Below, one piece after another: positions 19,301 through 27,730 of a DNA stretch of 64,000 nucleotides (within the stretch, counting starts at the first letter, position 1; the number at the start of each line of letters is the position of its first letter). This DNA is from Aulosira sp. FACHB-615 (lineage in GTDB: Bacteria > Cyanobacteriota > Cyanobacteriia > Cyanobacteriales > Nostocaceae), in the NCBI RefSeq assembly GCF_014698045.1, contig NZ_JACJSE010000012.1, forward strand, positions 132,098 through 196,097. Reading direction: 5' to 3'. The notes under the pieces are model-generated. The model did no database searches. It saw only the letters and a list, made by a program, of their open reading frames with translations, and was not told the origin of the DNA. Position numbers and translations under genes: made by a program.

Positions 19301-22300
19301 GAGGTAACGAGAGTAGCCAGAGAGGTGGGTACAGAAGGTAAACTCGGTGTCCAAGCTTATGTGCGTGGCGTTGGTGGGACGTGGAAAGACCTCACCGATA
19401 ACGTCAACTCAATGGCGGGGAATCTGACAGCCCAGGTAAGGAACATCGCGGAAGTCACCAAGGCGGTGGCGAATGGGGACTTGTCGAAGAAAATCACCGT
19501 GGATGTGAAGGGTGAAATTCTCGACTTGAAGAACACGATTAATACAATGGTGGATCAACTCAGTTCCTTCGCCAGTGAGGTAACGCGGGTGGCGCGAGAG
19601 GTGGGAACGGAAGGAAAATTAGGCGGTCAAGCTTTGGTACAAGGTGTGGCGGGAACCTGGAAAGACCTCACCGATAATGTCAACTCAATGGCGGGTAACT
19701 TAACCGCCCAAGTGCGAGGAATTGCGCGAGTTGTTACCGCCGTGGCGAATGGAGATTTGAAGCGGAAATTGATGTTAGATGCGAAGGGTGAAATTGAAAC
19801 CTTAGCGGAAACCATCAATGAAATGATTGATACCCTAGCGACCTTTGCCAATCAGGTCACAACCGTAGCGAGGGAAGTAGGAATTGAGGGTAAACTTGGT
19901 GGTCAAGCCAGGGTACCAGGGGCGGCGGGAACCTGGAAAGACCTGACAGATAACGTAAATGAACTAGCCGCGACTTTGACAACACAGCTACGGGCGATCG
20001 CAGAAGTAGCGACGGCGGTAACAAAAGGCGACTTAACCCGGTCAATTTCCGTGGAAGCACTAGGAGAAGTGGCAATCCTCAAAGACAACATCAACCAGAT
20101 GATTGCCAATTTGCGCGAGACAACCCAAAAGAACACCGAACAAGACTGGTTAAAGACTAACCTCGCCAAGTTTACCCGGATGTTGCAAGGTCAGCGCGAC
20201 TTAGAAACAGTCTCCAAACTCATTCTCTCGGAACTTGCACCATTAGTAGGCGCACAACATGGCGTATTTTACTTAATGGATGCAGGCGAACAACAACAAG
20301 CATATCTAAAATTACTCAGCAGCTACGCTTACCGCGAACGCAAACATCTCGCCAACCGTTTCCATTTGGGCGAAGGTTTGGTAGGACAATGCGCTTTAGA
20401 AAAAGAGCGAATTTTGTTAACGGAAATCCCCAGCGATTATGTCAAGATTAGTTCTGGTTTGGGTGAAGCTTCTCCACTCAACGCTGTAGTTTTACCTGTG
20501 TTGTTTGAAGGACAAGTCACCGCCGTGATTGAGTTAGCTTCCTTCCGGCGCTTTAGTGAGATTCATTTAACCTTCTTCGACCAACTCACCGAAAGTATTG
20601 CGATCGTTCTCAATACTATCGCCGCTTCCATGCGTACCGAAGAATTACTCAAACAATCGCAATCTTTAGCCGAAGAACTGCAAACTCAGCAAAACGAACT
20701 CAAAGAAACCAACAAACGCCTCGAACAACAAGCCCAGTCTCTCAAAACTTCCGAAGACTTACTCAAGAAACAACAAGAAGAACTCCAACAAACCAACGCC
20801 GAACTCGAAGAAAAAGCCGAATTACTGGCGTTGCAAAAGAAAGAAGTTGAACGCAAAAACTTAGAAATTGAACAAGCGAGACGTTCTTTGGAAGAAAAAG
20901 CCGAACAATTGGCGCTGTCATCCAAATATAAATCCGAATTTCTGGCGAATATGTCCCATGAACTGCGGACACCATTAAATAGCTTGTTGATTTTAGCGAA
21001 GTTGTTAACCGATAACATCGATGGGAACCTCAGCACCAAACAAGTGGAATACAGCCGCACAATTTACTCGGCGGGGAATGACTTGTTGGCGTTAATTAAC
21101 GACATTTTAGATTTAGCAAAAATTGAGTCGGGAACCATGTCCATTGATATGTCGCAGATGTTAGTGACAGATTTGCGAGATCAAACAGAACGCACCTTCC
21201 GCCAAATCGCCCAAGATAAAGGACTCAGTTTCAGCATTGAAACCGGTGCTGATTTACCAAAAGCCGTTTATACTGACCCAAAACGCTTGTTACAAGTCCT
21301 GAAAAATCTCCTTTCCAACGCCTTTAAATTTACCGAACGGGGAGAGGTACGCTTACGCATTGAAGTCGCCAAGCAGGGGTGGAGTATGAATCAAGAAAGC
21401 TTGAACCGCGCCCCAATGGTAGTCGCCTTTTCCGTAATCGATACAGGAATTGGTATCGCCCCGGAAAAACAAAAAGTGATTTTTGAAGCCTTCCAACAAG
21501 CGGACGGTACTACCAGCCGCAAATACGGCGGTACAGGTTTAGGTTTATCCATCAGCCGCGAAATCGCCCGTTTATTTGGTGGCGAGATCACCTTGGTAAG
21601 TAACGTCAGTCAAGGTAGTACATTTACCTTCTACTTACCCCAATTTGATTCCGACTCCACCTTCATTCTGCCAGAACCCACATCTCAACTAGTTCTCACT
21701 CCCAACTCCCCACTCCCAACTCCCTCCTCCCCCCTTCTAGAAGACGATCGCATTGATATCCAAAACAGCGATCGCGTATTATTAATCGTTGAAGATGACA
21801 TTCATTTTGCTCGCATTCTCTTGGATATGGCGCAGCAGCAAGGTTTTAAAGTCATCGCCGCCCAAAGTGGTACTAATGGTTTAGCCCTCGCCCAACAATT
21901 CCAACCCGCCGGGATTTTACTCGATATCCGCTTACCTGATATGGATGGTTGGACTGTCCTCGACAGGTTAAAGCATGATGCAAATACTCGTCACATTCCG
22001 GTTCACATCATGACCGTCGAAGAAGGTAAACGCCGGAGTTTACAATTAGGGGCATTAGCTTATTTGCAAAAACCTGCCAGCAGTGAAAGTATCTCGGAAG
22101 CTTTAAATAAAATCAAAGGTTTTGTCGAACGACGGGTGAAGAATTTACTGGTAGTAGAAGATGACGACACCCAACGCCATAGCATTGTTGAGTTAATTGG
22201 TAACAGCGATGTCGCCACAACCGCCGTCGCCACAGGTACAGCCGCCTTAGAAGCAATTAACGCCCAACCCTTTGATTGTCTCGTCCTCGATTTAGGGCTA

Positions 22301-22942
22301 CCCGACATGAATGGGTTTGAACTGCTTCAGCAAATCAAACAGCAGCCAAACGGCGAATCATTACCCATCATTATTTACACTGGGATTGAATTAACCAAAG
22401 CCCAAGAAATTGAACTACGACGCATTACCGAGACTATCATCGTCAAAGATGTGCGATCGCCCGAACGCCTCCTTGATGAAACGACATTATTTTTACATCG
22501 AGTCCAAGCAAATTTACCAGAACCCAAACGCCAAATTCTTGAACAACTCCACGCCCGTGATTACATCCTGGCAAACAAAAATGTATTAATTATTGATGAT
22601 GATGTCCGTAATATCTTTGCCTTGACCAGTATGTTAGAACGCTATCACATGCAGGTGCTGTATGCTGAAAATGGCAGAGATGGCATCACCATGTTAGAAA
22701 CTACACCCGATATTGATGTGATCTTAATGGATGTAATGATGCCAGAAATGGACGGTTACGAAACTACGCGCTTAATTCGCCAAAATAACCGATTCATCAC
22801 CTTACCAATTATTGCCCTCACCGCCAAAGCCATGCAAGGCGATCGCGAAAAGTGCATCGAGTCCGGCGCATCCGATTACATCACCAAACCCGTAGATATT
22901 GAACAATTACTGTCTTTACTGCGCGTTTGGCTATATCGGTAA
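16343..22942 (+). CDS. Giant cytoplasmic poly-HAMP hybrid histidine kinase with GAF and three receiver domains
   Basis: A 2199-residue protein with no transmembrane segment. Residues 1-154 are a HAMP-like start. Residues 155-1258 are 12 tandem units of exactly 92 residues (SEVTRVAREVG...GTWKDLTD.VN...VANGDLSKKI), each with a HAMP linker. A GAF domain follows at about 1275-1430, a coiled coil at about 1430-1530, HisKA with phospho-acceptor His1539 (MSHELRTPLN), and HATPase_c with N box near 1652, DTGIG near 1699 and GTGLGL near 1730. Three receivers start near 1810, 1933 and 2079, with phospho-Asp motifs LLDIRLPDMDG, LVLDLGLPD and LMDVMMPEMDG. The architecture resembles group III fungal kinases (NIK-1/BOS1 class), which have five to nine such repeats and sense osmotic state. 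An osmotic or envelope-stress role is inference. No partner gene adjoins it. Confidence 0.9.
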   Translation: MATEQLTRESDNLDLKQLLKTLTAVKKGDFSVRMSVENTGLAGKIADTLNDIIEQNERMALELQRIGNVVGKEGKITERASLGTVRGSWSDCVNSVNTLITDLVQPTAETTRVIRAVANGDLSQTIATEIDGKPLKGEFLQTANIVNTMVDRLGSFASEVTRVAREVGTEGKLGVQAEVRGVAGTWKDLTDNVNLMAGNLTGQVRNIAEVATAIANGDLSKKITVNVKGEILELKNTVNTMVDQLNSFASEVTRVAREVGTEGKLGVQAEVRGVAGTWKDLTDNVNLMAGNLTGQVRNIAEVATAIANGDLSKKITVDVKGEILELKNTINIMVDQLSSFVSEVTRVAREVGSEGKLGVQADVKGVAGTWKDLTDSVNFMAGSLTAQVRNIAEVTTAVANGDLSKKITVDVKGEILELKNTINTMVDQLNSFASEVTRVAREVGTEGKLGVQAEVRGVAGTWKDLTDNVNLMAGNLTGQVRNIAEVATAIANGDLSKKITVDVKGEILELKNTINIMVDQLSSFASEVTRVAREVGSEGKLGVQADVRGVAGTWKDLTDSVNFMAGSLTAQVRNIAEVTTAVANGDLSKKITVDVKGEILELKNTINTMVDQLNSFASEVTRVAREVGSEGKLGVQAEVRGVAGTWKDLTDSVNFMAGSLTAQVRNIADVTTAVANGDLSKKITVDVKGEILELKNTINTMVDQLSSFASEVTRVAREVGTEGKLGVQAEVRGVAGTWKDLTGAVNMMAGNLTDQVRSIAEVATAIANGDLSKKITVQVKGEILELKNTINIMVDQLNSFASEVTRVAREVGSEGKLGVQADVKGVAGTWKDLTDSVNFMAGSLTAQVRNIAAVTTAVANGDLSKKISVDVKGEILELKNTVNTMVDQLNSFASEVTRVAREVGTEGKLGVQAEVKGVAGTWKDLTDSVNFMAGSLTAQVRNIAEVTTAVANGDLSKKITVDVKGEILELKNTINTMVDQLNSFASEVTRVAREVGTEGKLGVQAYVRGVGGTWKDLTDNVNSMAGNLTAQVRNIAEVTKAVANGDLSKKITVDVKGEILDLKNTINTMVDQLSSFASEVTRVAREVGTEGKLGGQALVQGVAGTWKDLTDNVNSMAGNLTAQVRGIARVVTAVANGDLKRKLMLDAKGEIETLAETINEMIDTLATFANQVTTVAREVGIEGKLGGQARVPGAAGTWKDLTDNVNELAATLTTQLRAIAEVATAVTKGDLTRSISVEALGEVAILKDNINQMIANLRETTQKNTEQDWLKTNLAKFTRMLQGQRDLETVSKLILSELAPLVGAQHGVFYLMDAGEQQQAYLKLLSSYAYRERKHLANRFHLGEGLVGQCALEKERILLTEIPSDYVKISSGLGEASPLNAVVLPVLFEGQVTAVIELASFRRFSEIHLTFFDQLTESIAIVLNTIAASMRTEELLKQSQSLAEELQTQQNELKETNKRLEQQAQSLKTSEDLLKKQQEELQQTNAELEEKAELLALQKKEVERKNLEIEQARRSLEEKAEQLALSSKYKSEFLANMSHELRTPLNSLLILAKLLTDNIDGNLSTKQVEYSRTIYSAGNDLLALINDILDLAKIESGTMSIDMSQMLVTDLRDQTERTFRQIAQDKGLSFSIETGADLPKAVYTDPKRLLQVLKNLLSNAFKFTERGEVRLRIEVAKQGWSMNQESLNRAPMVVAFSVIDTGIGIAPEKQKVIFEAFQQADGTTSRKYGGTGLGLSISREIARLFGGEITLVSNVSQGSTFTFYLPQFDSDSTFILPEPTSQLVLTPNSPLPTPSSPLLEDDRIDIQNSDRVLLIVEDDIHFARILLDMAQQQGFKVIAAQSGTNGLALAQQFQPAGILLDIRLPDMDGWTVLDRLKHDANTRHIPVHIMTVEEGKRRSLQLGALAYLQKPASSESISEALNKIKGFVERRVKNLLVVEDDDTQRHSIVELIGNSDVATTAVATGTAALEAINAQPFDCLVLDLGLPDMNGFELLQQIKQQPNGESLPIIIYTGIELTKAQEIELRRITETIIVKDVRSPERLLDETTLFLHRVQANLPEPKRQILEQLHARDYILANKNVLIIDDDVRNIFALTSMLERYHMQVLYAENGRDGITMLETTPDIDVILMDVMMPEMDGYETTRLIRQNNRFITLPIIALTAKAMQGDREKCIESGASDYITKPVDIEQLLSLLRVWLYR
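16805..20116 (+). repeat. Twelve tandem 276-bp coding repeats (HAMP units)
   Basis: Units start every 276 bp (16805, 17081, ... 19841) and stay in frame. They fall into two interleaved sequence types: one with DNVNLMAGNLTGQ...ATAIANG, one with DSVNFMAGSLTAQ...TTAVANG. The last two or three units diverge. High DNA identity between units implies recent duplication or gene conversion. Confidence 0.92.
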
Positions 22943-22982
22943 ACTGACTATGATTGCCACATCACCCTATCTCCTACATCTA

Positions 22983-23012
22983 CCTGGATTTCTCTCTTGT
23001 GAGAAATCCAGG
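22983..23012. terminator. Hairpin between convergent kinase and sdhA genes
   Basis: CCTGGATTTCTC (22983-22994) pairs exactly with 23001-23012 around a 6-nt loop. There is no U tract on either side; a GGTGTGGGA repeat run follows. It probably serves as a bidirectional 3' end. Confidence 0.5.
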
Positions 23013-23146
23013 GGTGTGGGAGGGGTGGGAGGTGTGGGAGGTGTGGGAAGGGTGGGAGGATGGTAAAGAAATCTTTCCCCCCACACTCCCCTCTCTCCCC
23101 ACACTCCCCACACCCGCTACCCATACGTGAGAAATTCGGGATCTAG

Positions 23147-24874
23147 CTAATACTTTCTCTCCTGTGGCTGAAACATATTAATCACTACGGGGCGATATTG
23201 AATATCAATTCCGGCGGGTGAATAGTAAGCCATTGTATGTTGCAGGAAATTGACATCATCGCGCTGGGGAAAGTCTTCGCGGAAGTGTGCGCCGCGACTT
23301 TCTTGGCGATTTAAGGCTGAGGCGAGAATTGTTTGTCCGACTACCATTAAGCTTCGCAGTTCTAAAGCTTCTACTAGTTCGGTATTCCAGCAGCTACCTT
23401 TGTCGTCTAAGAAAACTTGAGAATATTTTTGTTGTAATTGCGTTATTTTTTCCCAACCTTGACTCATTAATTCTTGAGTGCGGAAAACGCCGCAGAACTC
23501 GGTCATAGTATCTTGAAAGGCTTGGCGGACTTGGTTAATTCGATACTCTCCTGGTTGTTCTAGTAAAGCTTGAATTTCTTGTTGGGCTTCTGTGATGTAA
23601 CGCTGTTCATCTATGGAAGGTAATTTACGTTGCTGTACATATTGGGCGATCGCCGCCCCAGTGCGTTTGCCATAAACTACACATTCTAATAGCGAGTTAC
23701 TACCTAAACGATTTGCCCCATGAACAGATACACAAGCCGTTTCACCCGCCGCAAAGAAGGCTTCTACTAAAGCATCACCACTACTACGAACTTGCCCATC
23801 TGTGTTCACAGGTATACCACCCATACAATAATGAATTGTCGGGCGGACTGGCATTGGTTGAGTCACCGCATCAACGCCGACTAAGCGGTGGGCTTCTTCC
23901 CAACAGAAGGGAACACGACTCATGATTTTTTCTTTGCCCAAATGGCGCAAGTCGAGATAAACGAAAGGGCCACCCGCACTACCATCAGAATGCACACCAC
24001 GTCCCGCCCGAATTTCGTAAGCGATCGCCCGTGAGGTAATATCGCGGGGTGCTAGTTCCATCCGGCTGGGTGCATAGTTCGCCATAAAGCGATCGCCTTC
24101 ACTGTTGATTAAATATGCCCCTTCTCCCCGCACAGCCTCGGAAATCAACACCCCCACTGGATACAAGCCTGTGGGATGGAACTGCACAAACTCCATATCT
24201 TCCAGGGGTAAACCTGCAAGTGCAGTCATCGCCAAACCATCACCTGTAGAAGCATAATCATTGGAAGTAGTGTTATAAACGCGACCATAACCACCAGTGG
24301 CAAACATCACCGCCTTTGCCCTGACCACCTCAATATGCCCATCCAATAAGTGATACATCACCAAACCCTTCGCCTGTCCTTCTTCTAAAATCAGGCGCAT
24401 TACGTACCACTCTTGATAAATCTGCACACCGTAACGCCGCAGATTATTGACTAATTCATGCAAAATTGCGTGACCAGTTTTATCAGCCGCGTAACAGGTG
24501 CGATTGTGAGAATGTCCCCCGAAAGCCCGTTGGGCAATGCGTCCATCAGGTAAGCGCGAGAATAAAACACCCAGATGTTCTAAGTCAATTACCACATCTG
24601 GCGCTTCTTTGGTGAGAATTGCAACTGCATCTTGGTCTGCTAAGTAATCAGAACCTTTGATAGTATCAAAAGCATGTGCTTCCCAAGAATCTTCAGTATC
24701 AACATTTTTTAACGATGCAGCCATTCCGCCTTGGGCTGCAACCGAATGAGAACGGATAGGGTGAGTTTTGGCAATGACAGCAACATTTAAACTGGGGTCA
24801 GTACGGGCAATTTCCACCGCCGCCCGACAACCTGCCAATCCTCCCCCAACAATAATGACATCATGTTCCAGCAT
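23147..24874 (-). CDS. sdhA: Succinate dehydrogenase/fumarate reductase flavoprotein subunit
   Basis: A 575-residue protein. The Rossmann FAD motif DVIIVGGGLAGCRAAVE is at the N-terminus. HSVAAQGG, with His43, is the usual site of covalent FAD attachment. Further motifs are GHSHNRTCYAADKTGHAI, EFVQFHPTGLYP, the active-site region AVRGEGAYLIN, and RLGSNSLLECVVYGKR near the C-terminal FAD contacts. It oxidises succinate to fumarate and feeds electrons to the quinone pool; in cyanobacteria this is a main respiratory input in thylakoid membranes. No sdhB or membrane subunit is adjacent, consistent with the scattered sdh genes of cyanobacteria. The ATG start at 24874 fits family length. Confidence 0.93.
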   Translation of the reverse strand: MLEHDVIIVGGGLAGCRAAVEIARTDPSLNVAVIAKTHPIRSHSVAAQGGMAASLKNVDTEDSWEAHAFDTIKGSDYLADQDAVAILTKEAPDVVIDLEHLGVLFSRLPDGRIAQRAFGGHSHNRTCYAADKTGHAILHELVNNLRRYGVQIYQEWYVMRLILEEGQAKGLVMYHLLDGHIEVVRAKAVMFATGGYGRVYNTTSNDYASTGDGLAMTALAGLPLEDMEFVQFHPTGLYPVGVLISEAVRGEGAYLINSEGDRFMANYAPSRMELAPRDITSRAIAYEIRAGRGVHSDGSAGGPFVYLDLRHLGKEKIMSRVPFCWEEAHRLVGVDAVTQPMPVRPTIHYCMGGIPVNTDGQVRSSGDALVEAFFAAGETACVSVHGANRLGSNSLLECVVYGKRTGAAIAQYVQQRKLPSIDEQRYITEAQQEIQALLEQPGEYRINQVRQAFQDTMTEFCGVFRTQELMSQGWEKITQLQQKYSQVFLDDKGSCWNTELVEALELRSLMVVGQTILASALNRQESRGAHFREDFPQRDDVNFLQHTMAYYSPAGIDIQYRPVVINMFQPQERKY

Positions 24875-25036
24875 AACTAGCCCCCGATCGCAAAAAGCTG
24901 CTTTCTATTGTAGAGACGGGATTCACTTAGTGGTTTGTGATCTGTACAAAAAAATTCCCCATCTGCTGACAGGGAAATTAATCATTAGTTCAGAATTCAA
25001 CACCAACAATTAATAAAATTTACTACTCCCCACTTT

Positions 25037-25354
25037 TCAGGTAGTAGCTTGTACAGGTTTTTGCTGAGAAATATTACCAGGGATAGGTACAGTTTTGGTT
25101 CCTGGCTCTACAGCAACTAGTTCAATATGATTTAACAATGTAGTTACAAAAGCAAATAGCAAGAAAGGCAACGAAAGCAGCACAATTAAACCTACAGTTG
25201 CTAAAGCATATACTGGTCGTCTCGCACCCATCAAGGCTAAGGCAGATGCCAGACTAACTGCAATTGTAATCAGCCAAACAATAATTTGACCGTAAATATC
25301 GCCAAAAGTGAGTGTACAGACAAATCGATAGTTTTTTATATCACTAATGTTCAT
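25037..25354 (-). CDS. Small two-helix membrane protein, unknown function
   Basis: A 105-residue protein with two clear hydrophobic segments (about residues 24-43 and 48-74) separated by a short GARRP loop. A Pro/Thr/Val-rich polar tail follows, and there is no signal cleavage site. The ATG at 25354 is preceded by GGCAAG. It lies downstream of nothing obvious, with a long AT-rich upstream region. I do not recognise the family; the position suggests its own promoter. Confidence 0.6.
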   Translation of the reverse strand: MNISDIKNYRFVCTLTFGDIYGQIIVWLITIAVSLASALALMGARRPVYALATVGLIVLLSLPFLLFAFVTTLLNHIELVAVEPGTKTVPIPGNISQQKPVQATT

Positions 25355-26045
25355 GACACTTGCCTCAAGTCTTTCCTATAGGTTCTACGTTAGAGCCATG
25401 TTTGGCTATAAAACAATTTCTAAATATTTTTGCAATGTTTGTAATATCACTTTACACTTCGTTTTGTTTGTTACAAAAGTTGTTGATTCAGCAGATTTTG
25501 ATTTCAAAACTTAATTAACAATTTTCATCACCACTCCAATGATTTTGAAAATCATAAAACAGATTTATTATTTTAAATTTAATTTAATTTAATTTTTAGA
25601 TTTGGCAGAATAGATATTTTTGATAATTCTGCTGTCAATTCACCCAAATCTCTACTTTCAGTGACTTTTGATTTTTGGTGTGGCAAACTAATGATCAAGC
25701 TATTAATGACCAATATTCTTTATCACTAAATGTTGATGATTGCTTTGAATGAGGATGATATTTAGGATAGTTTCAATTCTCATATATATAGGACTCATAT
25801 TTGATTTCTGAAAAAAATCAGTACACCCACAAAATGCTCTTTTCTACTCCCTACTCCCCACTCCCCACTCCCAGCCTTTACAGATAATTTCAACAATCAA
25901 AGCGGATTCCTTCCTATAGTTTACTCAAGTTTAAAAAATAATTTATCTGAAGCCAAATGGCAAATAAGCAAATAAAAAAATAGCGATCGCATCGCTAAAA
26001 TCTTGATTAACAAAAGATAAAATGAAAGCGATCGCTGTTGAAACT
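25355..26045. other. AT-rich intergenic region with dispersed element
   Basis: 690 bp of AT-rich DNA. It contains the inverted copy of the TATAGGA-family element (25788-25919) and two GCGATCGC HIP1 sites close together near 25983-26036. No reading frame of note. Confidence 0.6.
25788..25919 (-). repeat. TATAGGA-family dispersed element, intact-looking copy
   Basis: 132 bp bounded by TATAGGA and TCCTATAG, about 7-8 bp terminal inverted repeats. In the minus orientation the interior is nearly identical to the copy at 15.5 kb, and its other end (ATATGAGTCCTATAG) matches the copy at 1.7 kb. This copy links the two partial ends and defines the element. Confidence 0.78.
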
Positions 26046-26399
26046 TTAATAAACCAAAGGTCTAGCACCACTCATTTGACGCAACGAATTGATGCAGGCT
26101 GGACAGTCACAACCAAACAAAGTCACTGCCATTTCGCTTTCTTGGTCACTAAACTCTAACATCGGCACATTATCGTTAGAAAATTCTACTTCAGCCTGTT
26201 CAGTCGGGATTTGTGCTAATACAGACGCTCTAGCACATACTAAGCCAACCTTATGCTTATTGCGGATACAAGATAAACGGTCTTCAGTATTTTTAACTAC
26301 TGGTTCTGCTGCTTGTACTTGATTAACCATCGCTGTCATCGACAGAATAGAACTAATCAGCATCGGAGTGGAAAGTAAACTCAGTATAATTTTATTCAT
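26046..26399 (-). CDS. Small exported Cys-containing protein, unknown function
   Basis: A 117-residue protein. The signal peptide is about residues 1-30 (MNKIILSLL..., ending VQAAE), so the mature protein is periplasmic or secreted, about 87 residues. The mature part has two Cys in SCIRNKHKVGLVCARA and three in a C-terminal FGCDCPACIN cluster, which could form disulfides or bind a metal. An acidic stretch (EVEFSNDNVPMLEFSDQESE) lies between. GAGGAG sits 4 nt upstream of the ATG, a strong RBS for this genome. No family recognised. Confidence 0.68.
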   Translation of the reverse strand: MNKIILSLLSTPMLISSILSMTAMVNQVQAAEPVVKNTEDRLSCIRNKHKVGLVCARASVLAQIPTEQAEVEFSNDNVPMLEFSDQESEMAVTLFGCDCPACINSLRQMSGARPLVY

Positions 26400-26745
26400 T
26401 GGTCTCCTCTAAAATTCCTGGCCGCTTAGAATAATTAAATCTTACGTGTACCATGAATGTCCATCAGGAGCTTATGTTTCCTAAATGAGTAAGGAGTAAA
26501 TACTTATGACTTATCAGGACTTAGGCAAAATTATGAAAAAACCTAGACGCACTCTTAGGCTACTCTGAGCAGAACGTCTAACAGTGAACCCGCAGGGTAG
26601 GACATTACTTAAAGAACGCAAAAATAATTTTTCCTAGTGCAAATTTTCCTCAGCCAGGAAAGGAAAGGATTAATCTTAATAAAAACAAAAATACCGGACT
26701 TAACAAGTTCCGGTAAAATCCTTGGGAATATCTACTAATGAGCCA
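26400..26745. other. Intergenic region with REP-like segment
   Basis: 346 bp. Around 26545-26605 is a degenerate relative of the GAACCCGCAGGGTAGG repeat also seen near 15.88 kb, preceded by an ACTTAGGCAAAA element end. Nothing else recognised. Confidence 0.45.
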
Positions 26746-27120
26746 TTAATGAATTCTTTCGCGGAGTAATTGTTCTTCTAAAGCCGCAATCCGATTGTAA
26801 GCTGCGGTTAGTTGCGCTGTTAGTCTTTGTATCTGAATTTCTGGTGTTAAAACTTTATCCCCACCTTGACGATTCATATCAATATAAGCGCCATCTGTCA
26901 GAACATCCTTGTGTTCTAGTTCTTGATTAAAACTAATTTGTCCTCTTAAATGATAGGGAAAAGTCTCGCTATTTTCTTGATAATTATCTTTTACAGATGT
27001 TTTAGCCAAGGAACACTCTGTGAAAGCCTGAGCAACTTTAAAATCTAGCTGCTCAATTACCTGGTAGAGGGCATCCAGTTTATGGCTCAAAGTTAGAATC
27101 TGGTTTTGTAATGGCTCCAT
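26746..27120 (-). CDS. Small coiled-coil protein, unknown function
   Basis: A 124-residue soluble protein. Residues 1-45 are a heptad-like helix (QNQILTLSHKLDALYQVIEQLDFKV). Residues 46-90 form a polar middle. The last 30 residues are a second coiled coil (QIQRLTAQLTAAYNRIAALEEQLL). GAGGG precedes the ATG. It resembles the many small scaffold-like helical proteins of cyanobacteria, but I cannot name a family. Confidence 0.6.
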   Translation of the reverse strand: MEPLQNQILTLSHKLDALYQVIEQLDFKVAQAFTECSLAKTSVKDNYQENSETFPYHLRGQISFNQELEHKDVLTDGAYIDMNRQGGDKVLTPEIQIQRLTAQLTAAYNRIAALEEQLLRERIH

Positions 27121-27730
27121 CTAATACCCTCGTCAGTATATTTCCTCCATGTTATTCAATTTACTGGCAATGTTAAACATACTTATGAATTATTTAATTA
27201 TTCAAATAATTTGTCGAAATGATATACCTAAGTCATTAATTATCAATCTTTCTCAAAAAAATCTGGAAGTCAATACCATTGCTAGTGTTAAAAAATGTAA
27301 ATTTGGACTAACTTATTTTTAGAAAAATTTGAAATATTAAAAAACAAAAACCTATTTACGAATAACTAAAACGATAAAAGCTACAGTAGTCTGATTTATT
27401 TTAGAAATTACTGTACAGCCTGAGAGTAAGGATTGGGGAGTCGGGAGTAAGAAAAAGTGTTTTGTGGGTGTACTGTTTTTTTCAGAAATCTAAGTATCAT
27501 TTATGCTTATATTTTTATTTTTATCTAGTTCTCTCATAATTGATGTTTTCTTGACAATTGGTTTTTAAATTTTGATTGAAATTTGATTGTGGAATGGGTT
27601 TCTAGCTGATCTATTGTAGGCTTTTCGTCCCACACCACAAACAAGCTACCAAACTGACACAGATAAATTTATCCAATAGCAGCAATTCTATCCGCGTTTA
27701 TCTGCGGTTAATTTTATTACGGACACGCTA
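27121..27730. other. Intergenic region with truncated dispersed element
   Basis: 610 bp, AT-rich. It contains a partial, divergent TATAGGA-family copy (27421-27492). No gene seen. Confidence 0.5.
27421..27492 (+). repeat. TATAGGA-family dispersed element, fragment
   Basis: Retains the GGGGAGTCGGGAGTAAG tract, GTTTTGTGGGTGTACTG and TTTTTTCAGAAATC core of the family; both ends are missing. The most diverged of the four copies. Confidence 0.6.

Noticed and set aside
16649..20169. Many minus-strand frames within the giant kinase gene
   Set aside because: They repeat with the 276-bp unit and are antisense shadows of the HAMP repeats.
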